DNA from: Mycolicibacterium lutetiense
GTDB lineage: Bacteria; Actinomycetota; Actinomycetes; Mycobacteriales; Mycobacteriaceae
Assembly (NCBI RefSeq): GCF_017876775.1
Contig: NZ_JAGIOP010000001.1
Coordinates: 248,001-312,000, forward strand
Direction: 5' to 3'
DNA length: 64,000 bases
Shown: positions 52,102 through 59,888 of the stretch, in pieces
How the letters are laid out: the number at the start of each line of letters is the position of its first letter
How positions within the stretch are numbered: position 1 is the first letter of the stretch
Notes under the pieces: generated by a model
The model's input: only the letters and a program-made list of their open reading frames with translations
Database searches by the model: none
What the model was told of the DNA's origin: nothing
Position numbers and translations under genes: made by a program

Positions 52102-53420
52102 TGTGGTGAGTCGGGTCATGGGTTACACATGAGTCGAGTCATCGGTTACAGAATTCCCCGGTCTTTTGGCCGGGGTTTTTTGTTGGTTGGGCCAGTAGTT
52201 GCGGTCGGGGTTGATCCGGTGGCCAGCGATGAGGTGGTATCCGGTTTTGCTGATGATGGTGACGTTGGTGGTGGTGACCACAATGAGTACCGGGGTATGG
52301 GCATGGCGGCGTCCGATGCCCAGGTGGTGTAGTCGGCTGCCGTGGCGCAGAGTGAGTTTGCCGAATTGATCGACGGTGTCGTGGCGGATGCGGAAGTGTT
52401 CGATCATTGCGTCCGGGGTGGCTTTGGGTCGGCCGGTGTAGGCCTGCGCCGGTGTGGTGGCGGCTGGCAGGGCTCGGTGGGTGCGTTCGGTGTTGTAGAT
52501 GATGCGGAATTCGTCGAGCAGGTGTTGCAGGTCGGCCAGGGTCGATGGTCGGGGGCGGGCGGCCAGCCAGCGTTTGAGGGTTTGGTGGAAGCGTTCGATT
52601 TTGCCTTGTGTTTGTGGGTGGCCGGGGCGTCCGTTCTTTTGCGTGATGCCCAGGCTGGCGATAAGTCGTTCGAAATCGTTGTGGCCGTGGGTGAATCGTG
52701 AGGTGTAGACCGATCCGTTGTCGGTCAGGGTGGATGCCGGCGGGCCGTAGATGTCGATGAGGGTGGTGAAACTGGCCACGATGTCGGGTCCGCTGACGCG
52801 GGTAAATGCGGTGCAGTACAGCAGGTATCGGGAGTGGTCATCGAGCCAGTTGAGGATCTCGATGTCGGTGCCGTCTGCCAGGGTCCAGTGGGTGAAGTCG
52901 GACTGCCAGCATTCGTTGGGTTGTTCGGCGGCGAAGCGGTGATAGGAGCTGCGGGGCCGTTTGTGGGGTTGCGGGGCGATCAGTCCGTGATGGTGCAGGA
53001 TGCGTCGGATGGTGGAGGTCGAGGGCACCGGTAGCTGTTGTTGGGCCAGGTGTTCTTGCAGGGTGATCGGGCCGGCGTCGAGGCCTTGTGCGGTGAGTTT
53101 TTCGCGCAGCAGCACGATCGCGGTGATGACCTCATCGCTGACTGCACGGGGGTTGCTGGCGGGGCGCCGAGAGCGGGGATCGACGGCTTCCAGACCGCCT
53201 TCCCGGAAACGTTTGAGCAGTCGGTGGATGTGTTGACGGGACATCCCGTAGGTACGGGCCGCGGCGCTGACCGACAGATGACCGGAGACGATTTCCAACA
53301 CCACCACGCGGGCTTTCGACATGAATCATGACTGTCACCTATGACGCGACTCATCGAGGTGCCATCGCAGGTGTCACCCATGTCCCGACTCAGGTGTCAC
53401 CTATGTCGTGAACTCACACA
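52102..53420. mobile_element. IS481-family insertion sequence
   Basis: A 1319-bp element bounded by the 15-bp duplication. The left end reads TGTGGTGAGT and the right end, reverse complemented, TGTGTGAGTT. Further imperfect terminal similarity runs through CATGGGTTACA / CATAGGTGACA. It encodes a single transposase on the minus strand and has subterminal repeats of the type CATnGGTnACA at both ends. It appears complete. Confidence 0.88.
52123..53322 (-). CDS. IS481-family transposase
   Basis: A 399-residue DDE transposase. The N-terminal helix-turn-helix (about 15-55) contains SAAARTYGMSRQHIHRLLKR, with a second DNA-binding region after it. The rve integrase core has Asp in CWQSDFTHW, Asp in STLTDNGSVYTS, and Glu in HPQTQGKIERFHQTL, the spacing of the IS3/IS481 group. 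It is intact, with no frameshift. The start ATG at 53322 lies about 100 bp inside the right end, and the stop about 20 bp from the left end. Confidence 0.95.
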   Translation of the reverse strand: MSKARVVVLEIVSGHLSVSAAARTYGMSRQHIHRLLKRFREGGLEAVDPRSRRPASNPRAVSDEVITAIVLLREKLTAQGLDAGPITLQEHLAQQQLPVPSTSTIRRILHHHGLIAPQPHKRPRSSYHRFAAEQPNECWQSDFTHWTLADGTDIEILNWLDDHSRYLLYCTAFTRVSGPDIVASFTTLIDIYGPPASTLTDNGSVYTSRFTHGHNDFERLIASLGITQKNGRPGHPQTQGKIERFHQTLKRWLAARPRPSTLADLQHLLDEFRIIYNTERTHRALPAATTPAQAYTGRPKATPDAMIEHFRIRHDTVDQFGKLTLRHGSRLHHLGIGRRHAHTPVLIVVTTTNVTIISKTGYHLIAGHRINPDRNYWPNQQKTPAKRPGNSVTDDSTHV

Positions 53421-53435
53421 CCCTTAGCTCCACAA
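53421..53435 (+). repeat. 15-bp target-site duplication, right copy
   Basis: CCCTTAGCTCCACAA, identical to 52087-52101. Before insertion the tRNA gene would have continued from here into the terminator at 53449. Confidence 0.85.
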
Positions 53436-53448
53436 AGTTTGAACAGCT

Positions 53449-53474
53449 AAGACCCGCCGGAGACGGCGGGTCTT
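53449..53474 (+). terminator. Original tRNA-Ala terminator, now beyond the IS
   Basis: A perfect 11-bp stem AAGACCCGCCG / CGGCGGGTCTT with a 4-base loop, followed by TCTCTT. Without the IS it would be about 15 bases from the tRNA end. Confidence 0.9.
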
Positions 53475-53479
53475 TCTCT

Positions 53480-53501
53480 TATCCCTCAGCTATCCCTCAG
53501 C
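53480..53501 (+). repeat. 11-bp direct repeat TATCCCTCAGC x2
   Basis: Two identical adjacent 11-bp copies (53480-53490 and 53491-53501), about 60 bp before the SRPBCC gene. The CCTCAG heptamers at 11-bp spacing resemble the MprA-box geometry seen before mprA and pepD. Confidence 0.7.
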
Positions 53502-53559
53502 GAGGATGAACCGTCGCATACTGGTCCTCGAACAGTGAATGCGAATCGAAGGGCACACC

Positions 53560-54030
53560 ATGACCGTCAGCATCGTTGACGCGGGTCCGAATCAGATCAG
53601 CCGCTCCGTGGAGGTCAATGCCCCTGCGGCCGAACTGTTCGCCATGATCGCCGATCCGCGTCGTCACCACGAGATCGACGGTTCGGGCACCGTCCGCGAC
53701 AACGTGTCGTGCCCAGATGACATCGCTCCGGGGGCGAAGTTCACGACTGGGATGCGGATGTACGGGGTGCCCTACCGGATCACCAGCGTCGTCACCGCGG
53801 TAAGACCCGACGAACTCTTTGAATGGCGACATCCAGTGGGGCACCGTTGGCGCTGGGAGTTCACCGCGCTCGCCCCCACCCTCACACGCGTGACAGAGAC
53901 ATTCGATTACCGCGACACCGGGCCGATCAAGGACACGCTGAAGTACTACGAGCGAATGGGCTTCGCCAAGGGCAACGCGAAGGGTATCGAGTCCACGTTG
54001 ACCAAGTTGCACGACCGCTACGCGACTTGA
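53560..54030 (+). CDS. SRPBCC-family (polyketide cyclase/START-like) protein
   Basis: A 156-residue single-domain protein starting [20 protein letters not shown]. It has the SRPBCC layout: a first strand with [32 protein letters not shown], a beta sheet with [18 protein letters not shown], and a long C-terminal helix ([18 protein letters not shown]). Such proteins bind hydrophobic ligands in a deep cavity. ATG at 53560 has GAAGGG upstream; ATG at 53539 is an alternative. It is convergent with the CYP136-like gene. Ligand unknown. Confidence 0.85.
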   Translation: MTVSIVDAGPNQISRSVEVNAPAAELFAMIADPRRHHEIDGSGTVRDNVSCPDDIAPGAKFTTGMRMYGVPYRITSVVTAVRPDELFEWRHPVGHRWRWEFTALAPTLTRVTETFDYRDTGPIKDTLKYYERMGFAKGNAKGIESTLTKLHDRYAT

Positions 54031-54050
54031 TTCGCGTCGAAGGGCGTGGC

Positions 54051-55496
54051 TTACGTCAGCGCGCGCGATCGCAGGGTGATCGGTAGGTCGTCGGCCGGGG
54101 TCGGCCCGGTACCCCAGGTCAGCTGAAGGCGGTAGTCGTCAGGCACGCTCCATTCGAATCGTCTCAGCATCTGGTGCATGGTGGTCTTGACCGTCATATC
54201 GGCGAACTGCTGGCCGATGCACTTGTGCGCGCCGCCGCCGAACGGGGCGAACACGTAGCGGCTCACATCGGCGCGGGATTGCGCATTGTTCACAAACCGT
54301 TCCGGATTGAACGTGTCGGGGTCGGGCCACCAGTCGGAAAGCCGCATGGAGGCATAGACATTGATAGCCACCTGGGTCTTGCGTGGAACGAAGTGTCCGA
54401 GGATCTCGGTGTCGCGGACGGTTTGGCGGAAGAGCGCGCCGGCCGGCGCGTACATCCGGAGGATCTCCTTGAACGCGGCATCGAGCAGTGGGTAGGCCTC
54501 CAGGTCGAGCACCGTCGGCGTGTCATTCGGGAGGCTGATCGCCTCCTCGCGCAACGCGTCCTGCCACTGCCGGTTCCGGCCCAGTTCGTAAGTCAGCATG
54601 GACAACGCGATGGCGGTGGTGTCGTGCGCAGCCATCAGCAGGAAGATCATGTGGTTGACGATGTCGGCCGGCGTGAACCGGGCGCCGTCCTCGTCCTGGC
54701 TGCGGCACAACATCGAGAACAGGTCGGCGCCGTCGCCGCGCTGGCGATCGGGAACCTGCTCGGCGAAGTAGCGTTCGAGCCGCTCCCTGGCCCGCAGCCC
54801 CTTGGCCCACACACCGCCGGGCACGTCGGCGCGGACCAGCGCCTGCCCGCCTCGGACCGTGTCGTGGAAATCCGCCGACAGTTGGTCGGACTCGGGACCG
54901 AGGTGCGTGCCGACGAACACTTCCGCGGCCTGTTCGAGCAGTAGCGCCTTGATGGACGGATAGAACGGAAAGCGCTGTGCCGAGGGCCAATTACGCAGGG
55001 TGCGGTCGATACTCGGCCGCATCAGTCCCAGATAGCCGTCCAACGCGCTGCGGGTGAAGGCCGCCTGCATGATGCGGCGGTGGTCGCGGTGTTCGTCGAA
55101 ATCCAGCAACATCATTCCGCGGTGAAAGAACGGTCCGATGACCGGTGCCCAACCGCGCGTGCTGGAGAACACCTTGTCCCGGTTGACCCATGCGGTCTCG
55201 AGGGCATCGGGGCCCATCAGGCCGACGACGCGGAAGCCGACGCCCCCGGCCCACGACACCGGTCCGTAACGCTCGTAGCGGTCCCGGGCGAAGGTCAGGG
55301 GATCGGCCAGGGTACTCAATACATGGCCGAGGAACGGAAAACCGTAATTACCCATGACCGGCTTGAGGTTCGACCCCGGTGGCGGAGTGGCCAGTGGGTG
55401 ATCTCCGCTGGGAAACCGTGACGTGACAGCGGCGCCGAACGCTTGCAGGCGGTGTTTGTTCGCCGGCGACGCGAGGCACGTGGCCAATGTCGTCAT
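54051..55496 (-). CDS. cyp136: Cytochrome P450, CYP136-like
   Basis: A 481-residue P450, longer than most bacterial ones. It has the I-helix MAAHDTTAIALS, ExxR in FKEILRM, the PERF region (NPERFVN) and the haem loop FGGGAHKCIGQQFA. The sequence pattern PPPGSNLKPVMGNYGFPFLG, VIGPFFHRGMMLLDFDEH and IVNHMIFLLMAAHDTTA corresponds to remembered CYP136 (Rv3059); the physiological substrate of that family is not known. ATG at 55496 overlaps the SDR stop (ATGA), so it is the last gene of a three-gene operon under the TetR operators at 57.0 kb. Confidence 0.9.
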   Translation of the reverse strand: MTTLATCLASPANKHRLQAFGAAVTSRFPSGDHPLATPPPGSNLKPVMGNYGFPFLGHVLSTLADPLTFARDRYERYGPVSWAGGVGFRVVGLMGPDALETAWVNRDKVFSSTRGWAPVIGPFFHRGMMLLDFDEHRDHRRIMQAAFTRSALDGYLGLMRPSIDRTLRNWPSAQRFPFYPSIKALLLEQAAEVFVGTHLGPESDQLSADFHDTVRGGQALVRADVPGGVWAKGLRARERLERYFAEQVPDRQRGDGADLFSMLCRSQDEDGARFTPADIVNHMIFLLMAAHDTTAIALSMLTYELGRNRQWQDALREEAISLPNDTPTVLDLEAYPLLDAAFKEILRMYAPAGALFRQTVRDTEILGHFVPRKTQVAINVYASMRLSDWWPDPDTFNPERFVNNAQSRADVSRYVFAPFGGGAHKCIGQQFADMTVKTTMHQMLRRFEWSVPDDYRLQLTWGTGPTPADDLPITLRSRALT

Positions 55497-56302
55497 CCGT
55501 CGATCCGATCCAAATAGTCACGGCGACGATCTTCGTCGAAGTGGCCGGGTGGCTCGTTTCGAGTGGCGAGTCGTTTGAACAATTGCATCACCGGTTCCGG
55601 CGTGGCTTCCTCCAGCAGTCCGAACGGCGACAACCATTTCGGGACGGTGACCTCGCGTCCGGGGTTGCGTGCGCTGTCGGCGATGACGGTTCCGATCTGC
55701 TCGGGTTGCCGGGTGGGGAGAAGGTCGAGAGTGACTCCTGCGGTCAGGTCGGTGTGGACTGCGGTAGGCATGACCGTAGTGATGGTGACGTCGGTGTGGG
55801 CGATTTCGGCGCGGACGGCTCGTGACAACGCCGCCACCGCGTACTTCGTGGCGCAGTACACCGACATGCCCGGAGTGGTCACCTTGGCCGCCATCGATGC
55901 GACGTTCACGATGTGGCCGTGATTGCGATCGAGCATGCCGGGAAGAAACTCGTGCATGCCGTTGACGACGCCGGTCAGATTGACGGCGATCTCTTGGTGG
56001 TACGCCGCGAGCTTCTGGTCCACGAAAGGGCCCATGTGCTGAATGCCTGCGTTGTTCACCAACATCACCACCGGTCCGTCAGCGGATGCCGCACGGTGAA
56101 ACGCCGCGACGCTCGACTCGTCGGTGACGTCCAGATGGGTTGCTTTCGCGCCGATTTCGCGTGCGGTGCGTGCGGCCTCGTCGGCGTCTAGGTCGCCGAT
56201 CCATACCGTTGCGCCCCGCTGCACGAGCGCCGTCGCGGTGGCGCGACCGATACCGCGCGCACCGCCGGTGACGCATGCGACGGCCCCGTCGAGGTCGATC
56301 AT
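55493..56302 (-). CDS. Classical SDR oxidoreductase
   Basis: A 269-residue short-chain dehydrogenase. It has the cofactor motif TGGARGIGRA (about 12-21), the NNAG motif (VNNAGIQHMG), Ser in VNVASMAAK, and the catalytic YCATKYA pair. The sequence suggests NAD preference, from Asp in IGDLDAD after strand 2. It is the middle gene of the operon, overlapping its upstream and downstream partners by 4 bases each. Substrate unknown; a hydroxy-lipid or alcohol related to the P450 product is plausible. Confidence 0.9.
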   Translation of the reverse strand: MIDLDGAVACVTGGARGIGRATATALVQRGATVWIGDLDADEAARTAREIGAKATHLDVTDESSVAAFHRAASADGPVVMLVNNAGIQHMGPFVDQKLAAYHQEIAVNLTGVVNGMHEFLPGMLDRNHGHIVNVASMAAKVTTPGMSVYCATKYAVAALSRAVRAEIAHTDVTITTVMPTAVHTDLTAGVTLDLLPTRQPEQIGTVIADSARNPGREVTVPKWLSPFGLLEEATPEPVMQLFKRLATRNEPPGHFDEDRRRDYLDRIDG

Positions 56303-56979
56303 CGGCCCGCGCTCTCGTCGGTGAACTCCCGCAGCGCGAAGTATGCGATGGGTCGCACTTCGCCGCTGTTCATATTCAGCAGGGCCCGCCCGAGATAGAG
56401 GCCGGGTAGCAGCTCGACGATTTCGTCGCGGGTCCGTTTGATGGGGAAGGTGCGCACGCTGGGGTTCCGGAATTCATCCGGGCTGTAGTCCAGTGCCCGA
56501 ACCTTGATGTAGGGCGGGATAGCCGCGGTGTCGATGCGGTGGGTGAACTCGAATCCCACCATCTCGGATCCGGCCCGGCGCAGTCCGCGGTACAGGGGCG
56601 CGATGACGCGCATCGCGTACTTGGCGATCGGCGCGAGGCGGTTGAAGCCGGTATTGGTGTCGAATGTCTTTCCCCGCCAGGTCGGGTCGATTTTCAACAG
56701 CGGATTCGCCAGGGACGCCTCGGGAATGCCGAAGAGGTTGCCGACGATCAGACCTTCCATGGCTCCGTGCGGTCCGTCGGGTGCGTGTCCCCGCTCGAAC
56801 AGCGCGGCGAGTTGGTCGCGGCGACCCGCGGTGCCGAGTTCCTGTAGGTAGTCCCAGCCCTGGCGCTGGGCCAGGGCCGGTGCGGTCTGGGCCAACTCGC
56901 GCAAGTCGTTCAACACCGAGGTGTGGGCCGTGTCCGGTGCCTGATTGTCGATGCCGGTGTTCTTGGCTGCGGTTGTCAT
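56299..56979 (-). CDS. Protein of unknown function, 226 aa, first gene of the CYP136-like operon
   Basis: A 226-residue protein without a signal peptide or obvious membrane segment. Visible blocks are GHAPDGPHGAMEGLIVG, KIDPTWRGKTFDTNTGFNRL, and the C-terminal VELLPGLYLGRALLNM with SGEVRPIAYFALR. The C-terminal part looks like a small beta barrel, perhaps a lipocalin-like lipid-binding fold, but I do not recognise the family. Its start is 77 bp from the divergent TetR gene, with two tandem operators between. A role as a lipid-binding partner of the P450 is possible but unproven. Confidence 0.75.
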   Translation of the reverse strand: MTTAAKNTGIDNQAPDTAHTSVLNDLRELAQTAPALAQRQGWDYLQELGTAGRRDQLAALFERGHAPDGPHGAMEGLIVGNLFGIPEASLANPLLKIDPTWRGKTFDTNTGFNRLAPIAKYAMRVIAPLYRGLRRAGSEMVGFEFTHRIDTAAIPPYIKVRALDYSPDEFRNPSVRTFPIKRTRDEIVELLPGLYLGRALLNMNSGEVRPIAYFALREFTDESAGR

Positions 56980-56998
56980 GGTTCTCCTGGTGGAAGCA

Positions 56999-57041
56999 TC
57001 TGGTACGGAATCGTGCCTAATATCTGGTACGGGACTGTGCC
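56999..57041. promoter_or_regulatory. Two tandem TetR-type operators
   Basis: TCTGGTACGGAATCGTGCC (56999-57017) and TCTGGTACGGGACTGTGCC (57023-57041) are copies at 24-bp spacing. Each is also an imperfect palindrome (GGTACGG...CGTGCC). They fill the gap between the operon start at 56979 and the TetR start at 57056. Confidence 0.8.
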
Positions 57042-57055
57042 AGACTGTCGGGGTG

Positions 57056-57706
57056 GTGTCAACGACGAATCGCGCCTACGGAGGCCAGTCGGCGGACGCT
57101 CGCCGTCGGCAACGGCGCGAGCGTCTGCTGGATGTTGCGATGGACCTGATGACGCGCAAAGAGTGGCGCGGCGCGACGGTCGAGAAACTCTGTGCCGCAG
57201 CAGGTCTCAACAAGCGTTACTTCTACGAGAGCTTCACCGACCTCGATGAGCTGTCCGCCGCCGTCGTCGACGACATTGCCGAGAATGTCCGCGTCGCCAC
57301 CGTTGAGGCGGCCGACGCGGCCGCACAGCAGCCACTGGAGGTTCAGGCCCTCGCGAGCGTCGCTGCTGCAGTGCGGGCGCTCGTGGACGACCCGCGTCGC
57401 GCCCGCGTCCTACTCGGCGGGGTGGCGGCTTCGCCCGAGCTCGATACGCACCGCACCACGGTCATGCACCGGCTGACCGACGTACTCATCGACCACGGGC
57501 GCACAGTGCACGGCGTCGAGCTGGAGCGAGACCCCCTGGCCAAGGTGGCACCGGCGTTCATCGTCGGTGGGACGGCGGATGCCATCCTGGAGTTCGTCAA
57601 CGGCGGAGTCAACCTGTCCCTCGACGATTTCATCGCGCAGCTCGCCACTCTCTGGTTGATCACAGGCAACGGGGCCGCGCAGGTGGCCCGCGCCAGGCTT
57701 TCCTAG
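57056..57706 (+). CDS. TetR-family regulator of the CYP136-like operon
   Basis: A 216-residue regulator. The HTH (about 20-65) reads RRQRRERLLDVAMDLM, then ATVEKLCAAAGLNKRYFYESF, with DLDELSAAVVDDI closing the domain. The ligand-binding domain is about 75-210. GTG at 57056 (or the tandem GTG at 57053) is used; the much longer frame overlaps the operators and reads as non-protein. Placement beside two operators and a divergent operon argues for local repression and autoregulation. Confidence 0.88.
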   Translation: MSTTNRAYGGQSADARRRQRRERLLDVAMDLMTRKEWRGATVEKLCAAAGLNKRYFYESFTDLDELSAAVVDDIAENVRVATVEAADAAAQQPLEVQALASVAAAVRALVDDPRRARVLLGGVAASPELDTHRTTVMHRLTDVLIDHGRTVHGVELERDPLAKVAPAFIVGGTADAILEFVNGGVNLSLDDFIAQLATLWLITGNGAAQVARARLS

Positions 57707-57713
57707 GCCGGCC

Positions 57714-58268
57714 TCAGCTGGCTCCGGGGTGGTGTGGATCGCGGCGGTTGACCAGAGGCCTCTGGTAGGACGGGTCGCTTCGGTTCCGCGCCGACGTGCC
57801 GTTGACGGCGATGTCGGGGACGTCGGCGAACGGTATCGGCATCGTCGGCAGCATGCCGGACCATTCGATTACGTTGGTTCGTAGCGTGATACGCCACTGA
57901 CCCGCTCGGCGCTCGAGCCGGTCGAAGTACCGTCCTCCGGCGATCCAGTTGGAATCGTCCAGGTTCCGTGCGGCGAACAGGTAGTACGTTTCGGAATGCG
58001 CGATGTCGCCGTCGATGTCGACTGTGTTGTTCAACAGGTTGTGTTGGGTGGCGATCTGCCCCTGCTCATGCATGGCGTGTGCCCACGCGTACAGATCGGT
58101 CGCCGGTCCTACGAAGTCACCCGCGGCGATCTGCGCGTCGGGATGAAACGCCGAGAGGAACAGCTCGGAGTCGAACCGGTCCATGCCACGACTGAATCGG
58201 GTCAGACAGTCGGTGATCTCCTGACGTGACAGCAGGCCTTCGAGTCGAGCATGTTGATCAGCGTCCAT
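57714..58268 (-). CDS. SnoaL-like (NTF2-fold) protein, second copy in operon
   Basis: A 184-residue protein of the SnoaL_4-like type, starting MDADQHARLEGLLSRQEITD with CLTRFSRGMDRFDSELFLSAFHPDAQI. Relatives include dehydratases, isomerases and the BaiE-type bile-acid enzymes. The start overlaps the SDR stop by 11 bp, so the two genes are coupled. It is the last gene of a SnoaL-SDR-SnoaL operon. Substrate unknown; a hydroxylated ring compound or steroid is an inference from the fold and its partner. Confidence 0.85.
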   Translation of the reverse strand: MDADQHARLEGLLSRQEITDCLTRFSRGMDRFDSELFLSAFHPDAQIAAGDFVGPATDLYAWAHAMHEQGQIATQHNLLNNTVDIDGDIAHSETYYLFAARNLDDSNWIAGGRYFDRLERRAGQWRITLRTNVIEWSGMLPTMPIPFADVPDIAVNGTSARNRSDPSYQRPLVNRRDPHHPGAS

Positions 58269-59139
58269 GAGATGCCTCCGTGAGCGGCTGCCAGATCGGG
58301 GATCCTCGTTCGGCACGCAGCGATGGGATGGTCCTGCCGTCGATATCGGTGATCCCGTAGCGGTAGGCGAGTTCGGCAGTGATGAATGTGCCCCCGGTCA
58401 GGTCCATCACCGCGGGGTCGGTCGCCAAAGCTGCGATTACCCGGCCGGGAAATTCCGGAGAGCAGCCGACCGCAGGGTTTGTGACCAGTGACTGCGTCAT
58501 CTCGGGTCGGGCCGTCAGATTGTGTTGCGCCCGTTCGGTCATGGTGAGGCCCTGCCACAGCGACAACGATGCGACGTTGTGGGGCTGAAGTTCAATGGCC
58601 ATGTCGCGTGCCATTCGATCGACAGCCGTCTTGGCCAGGCCGAACACGACGCCGTAGGTGTACGTGACGCCGACGTATCCCGATGTTGCGACGATCAACC
58701 CGGAACCTTGGGGCACCATGATCTGGGCGGCGAGGCGGGCCGCGGTGAAGTTGGAGCGCACGCCGACGTCGACCATCTCCCAGTTGGATATCGGCTTGTC
58801 CCAGAAAGGCTTCGGGTCGGTGAGGTCGTCGGGGAGGGCGAACGCGTTGTTGACCAGGATGTCGAGTCGACCGTGCTCGATTCTCACCTGGTCGAACAAG
58901 GCGCTCACCTGGTTGTCGTCGGCATGGTCGACTTTTGCCGCGATCCCGGTTCCGCCTCGTCGGGTGATCTCGGCCGCCGTCTCGCCGATAGTGCCCGGCA
59001 GGTCGTGCTCACCGACCGTCGCAGTGCGCCCGGTGACGTACACCGTGGCACCGGAGTCACCCAGCGCCAACGCGATGCCCTTACCGATTCCGCGACTGGC
59101 CCCGGTCACGACGGCTACACGGCCCGACAGCGAGGTCAT
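58258..59139 (-). CDS. SDR oxidoreductase (DHRS1-like)
   Basis: A 293-residue short-chain dehydrogenase with cofactor motif TGASRGIGKG and VNNAFAL in place of the usual NNAG (NNAF). In the catalytic region the Tyr-x3-Lys pair is not in canonical form: VTYTYGVVFGLAKTAVDRMA places Tyr and Lys 8 residues apart, as YGVVFGLAK, so the usual YxxxK may be altered. It resembles the DHRS1-like SDR group. ATG at 59139 overlaps the stop of the upstream gene (ATGA). It is the middle gene of the SnoaL-SDR-SnoaL operon. Confidence 0.85.
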   Translation of the reverse strand: MTSLSGRVAVVTGASRGIGKGIALALGDSGATVYVTGRTATVGEHDLPGTIGETAAEITRRGGTGIAAKVDHADDNQVSALFDQVRIEHGRLDILVNNAFALPDDLTDPKPFWDKPISNWEMVDVGVRSNFTAARLAAQIMVPQGSGLIVATSGYVGVTYTYGVVFGLAKTAVDRMARDMAIELQPHNVASLSLWQGLTMTERAQHNLTARPEMTQSLVTNPAVGCSPEFPGRVIAALATDPAVMDLTGGTFITAELAYRYGITDIDGRTIPSLRAERGSPIWQPLTEASHGR

Positions 59140-59699
59140 CGGTTGCCGTTCTGCGTTGTGAGACTCCAGGAGTCGCCGAAGAAGTCTTCACTGGGGTCAC
59201 CCGCAGCTCGCCCGGTATAGCGCTCGGCATCGAGCGGCATTCCCATGAATCCGGTTCGCCAGTCGATCGATGCGCCGAGGTCCTGAACCCAGTCGTAGAC
59301 CATGGTGCGCTTGGAGATCCGCCACTCGTTGGCGGACTTCTCAAACCAGTCCAGATAGCGGCCACCGATGACTGTGTCGCTGTGGTCGTCTCCGGTGACC
59401 ATTCGGTGGTAGGCCAGCACGTGGGTTTCCACCAGGGCCGAGTCGAGGTGGAGGTCGATGGTGCTCTGCCCCAGCACGTGTTGCGTCACCGGAATGTCGG
59501 GCGAGCCCGGAACTACCCATCCGAGATATTCGTCGAAGGTTCCGCTGACGATGCCGTGATCGACGACGGCCCGCGGCCAATACGACCCGATGATGAGTTG
59601 GGCGTTGCGGCGGTCCTCGCCTCGGGCCAGCCGCGCAAGGCAGGAGCGGATCTTGTCGCGGTCCAGCAGTTCTGTGAGTTCTCGGGTGTCGGGGTTCAT
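59136..59699 (-). CDS. SnoaL-like (NTF2-fold) protein, first copy in operon
   Basis: A 187-residue protein of the same SnoaL_4-like type as the gene at 57714. It starts MNPDTRELTELLDRDKIRSC, followed by LARLARGEDRRNAQLIIGSYWPRA, and later IGGRYLDWFEKSANEWRISK. ATG at 59699 is preferred because relatives start near the LLDRDKIR helix; the long frame to 60068 is not protein-like. It leads the operon and is divergent from the TetR gene at 59889. The two SnoaL proteins differ enough to have separate roles or to form a heteromer. Confidence 0.85.
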   Translation of the reverse strand: MNPDTRELTELLDRDKIRSCLARLARGEDRRNAQLIIGSYWPRAVVDHGIVSGTFDEYLGWVVPGSPDIPVTQHVLGQSTIDLHLDSALVETHVLAYHRMVTGDDHSDTVIGGRYLDWFEKSANEWRISKRTMVYDWVQDLGASIDWRTGFMGMPLDAERYTGRAAGDPSEDFFGDSWSLTTQNGNR

Positions 59700-59888
59700 G
59701 GTCAGGCCAGTAGCCCTTCGCTCTCGGGATTTGTCTGGGTCGACGGGAACGTCGAGCGACTGTTCTAGCTGTTCGTAAAGTAATGTCTTGCTGATCAGAA
59801 AGTAAACGTTTTTCGAGAAATGAGCGTTGATCTTTATGATCGGCAAGTAGGGTGTGTCGGGATCGACTTGGCCGTCAGAGGAGGGGCG
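59700..59888. promoter_or_regulatory. Divergent promoter region, SnoaL operon and TetR
   Basis: 189 bp of AT-rich sequence with several repeats of the AAAGTAA type (around 59776 and 59800) and AACG...CGTT pairs around 59806-59832. This is the probable TetR operator region, but I cannot fix one palindrome. Confidence 0.5.

Noticed and set aside
52087..53435. 15-bp duplication as attL/attR of a tyrosine-integrase element
   Set aside because: Only a DDE transposase is encoded between the copies, and the ends carry IS-type inverted repeats. A target-site duplication explains it better than phage-type attachment sites.
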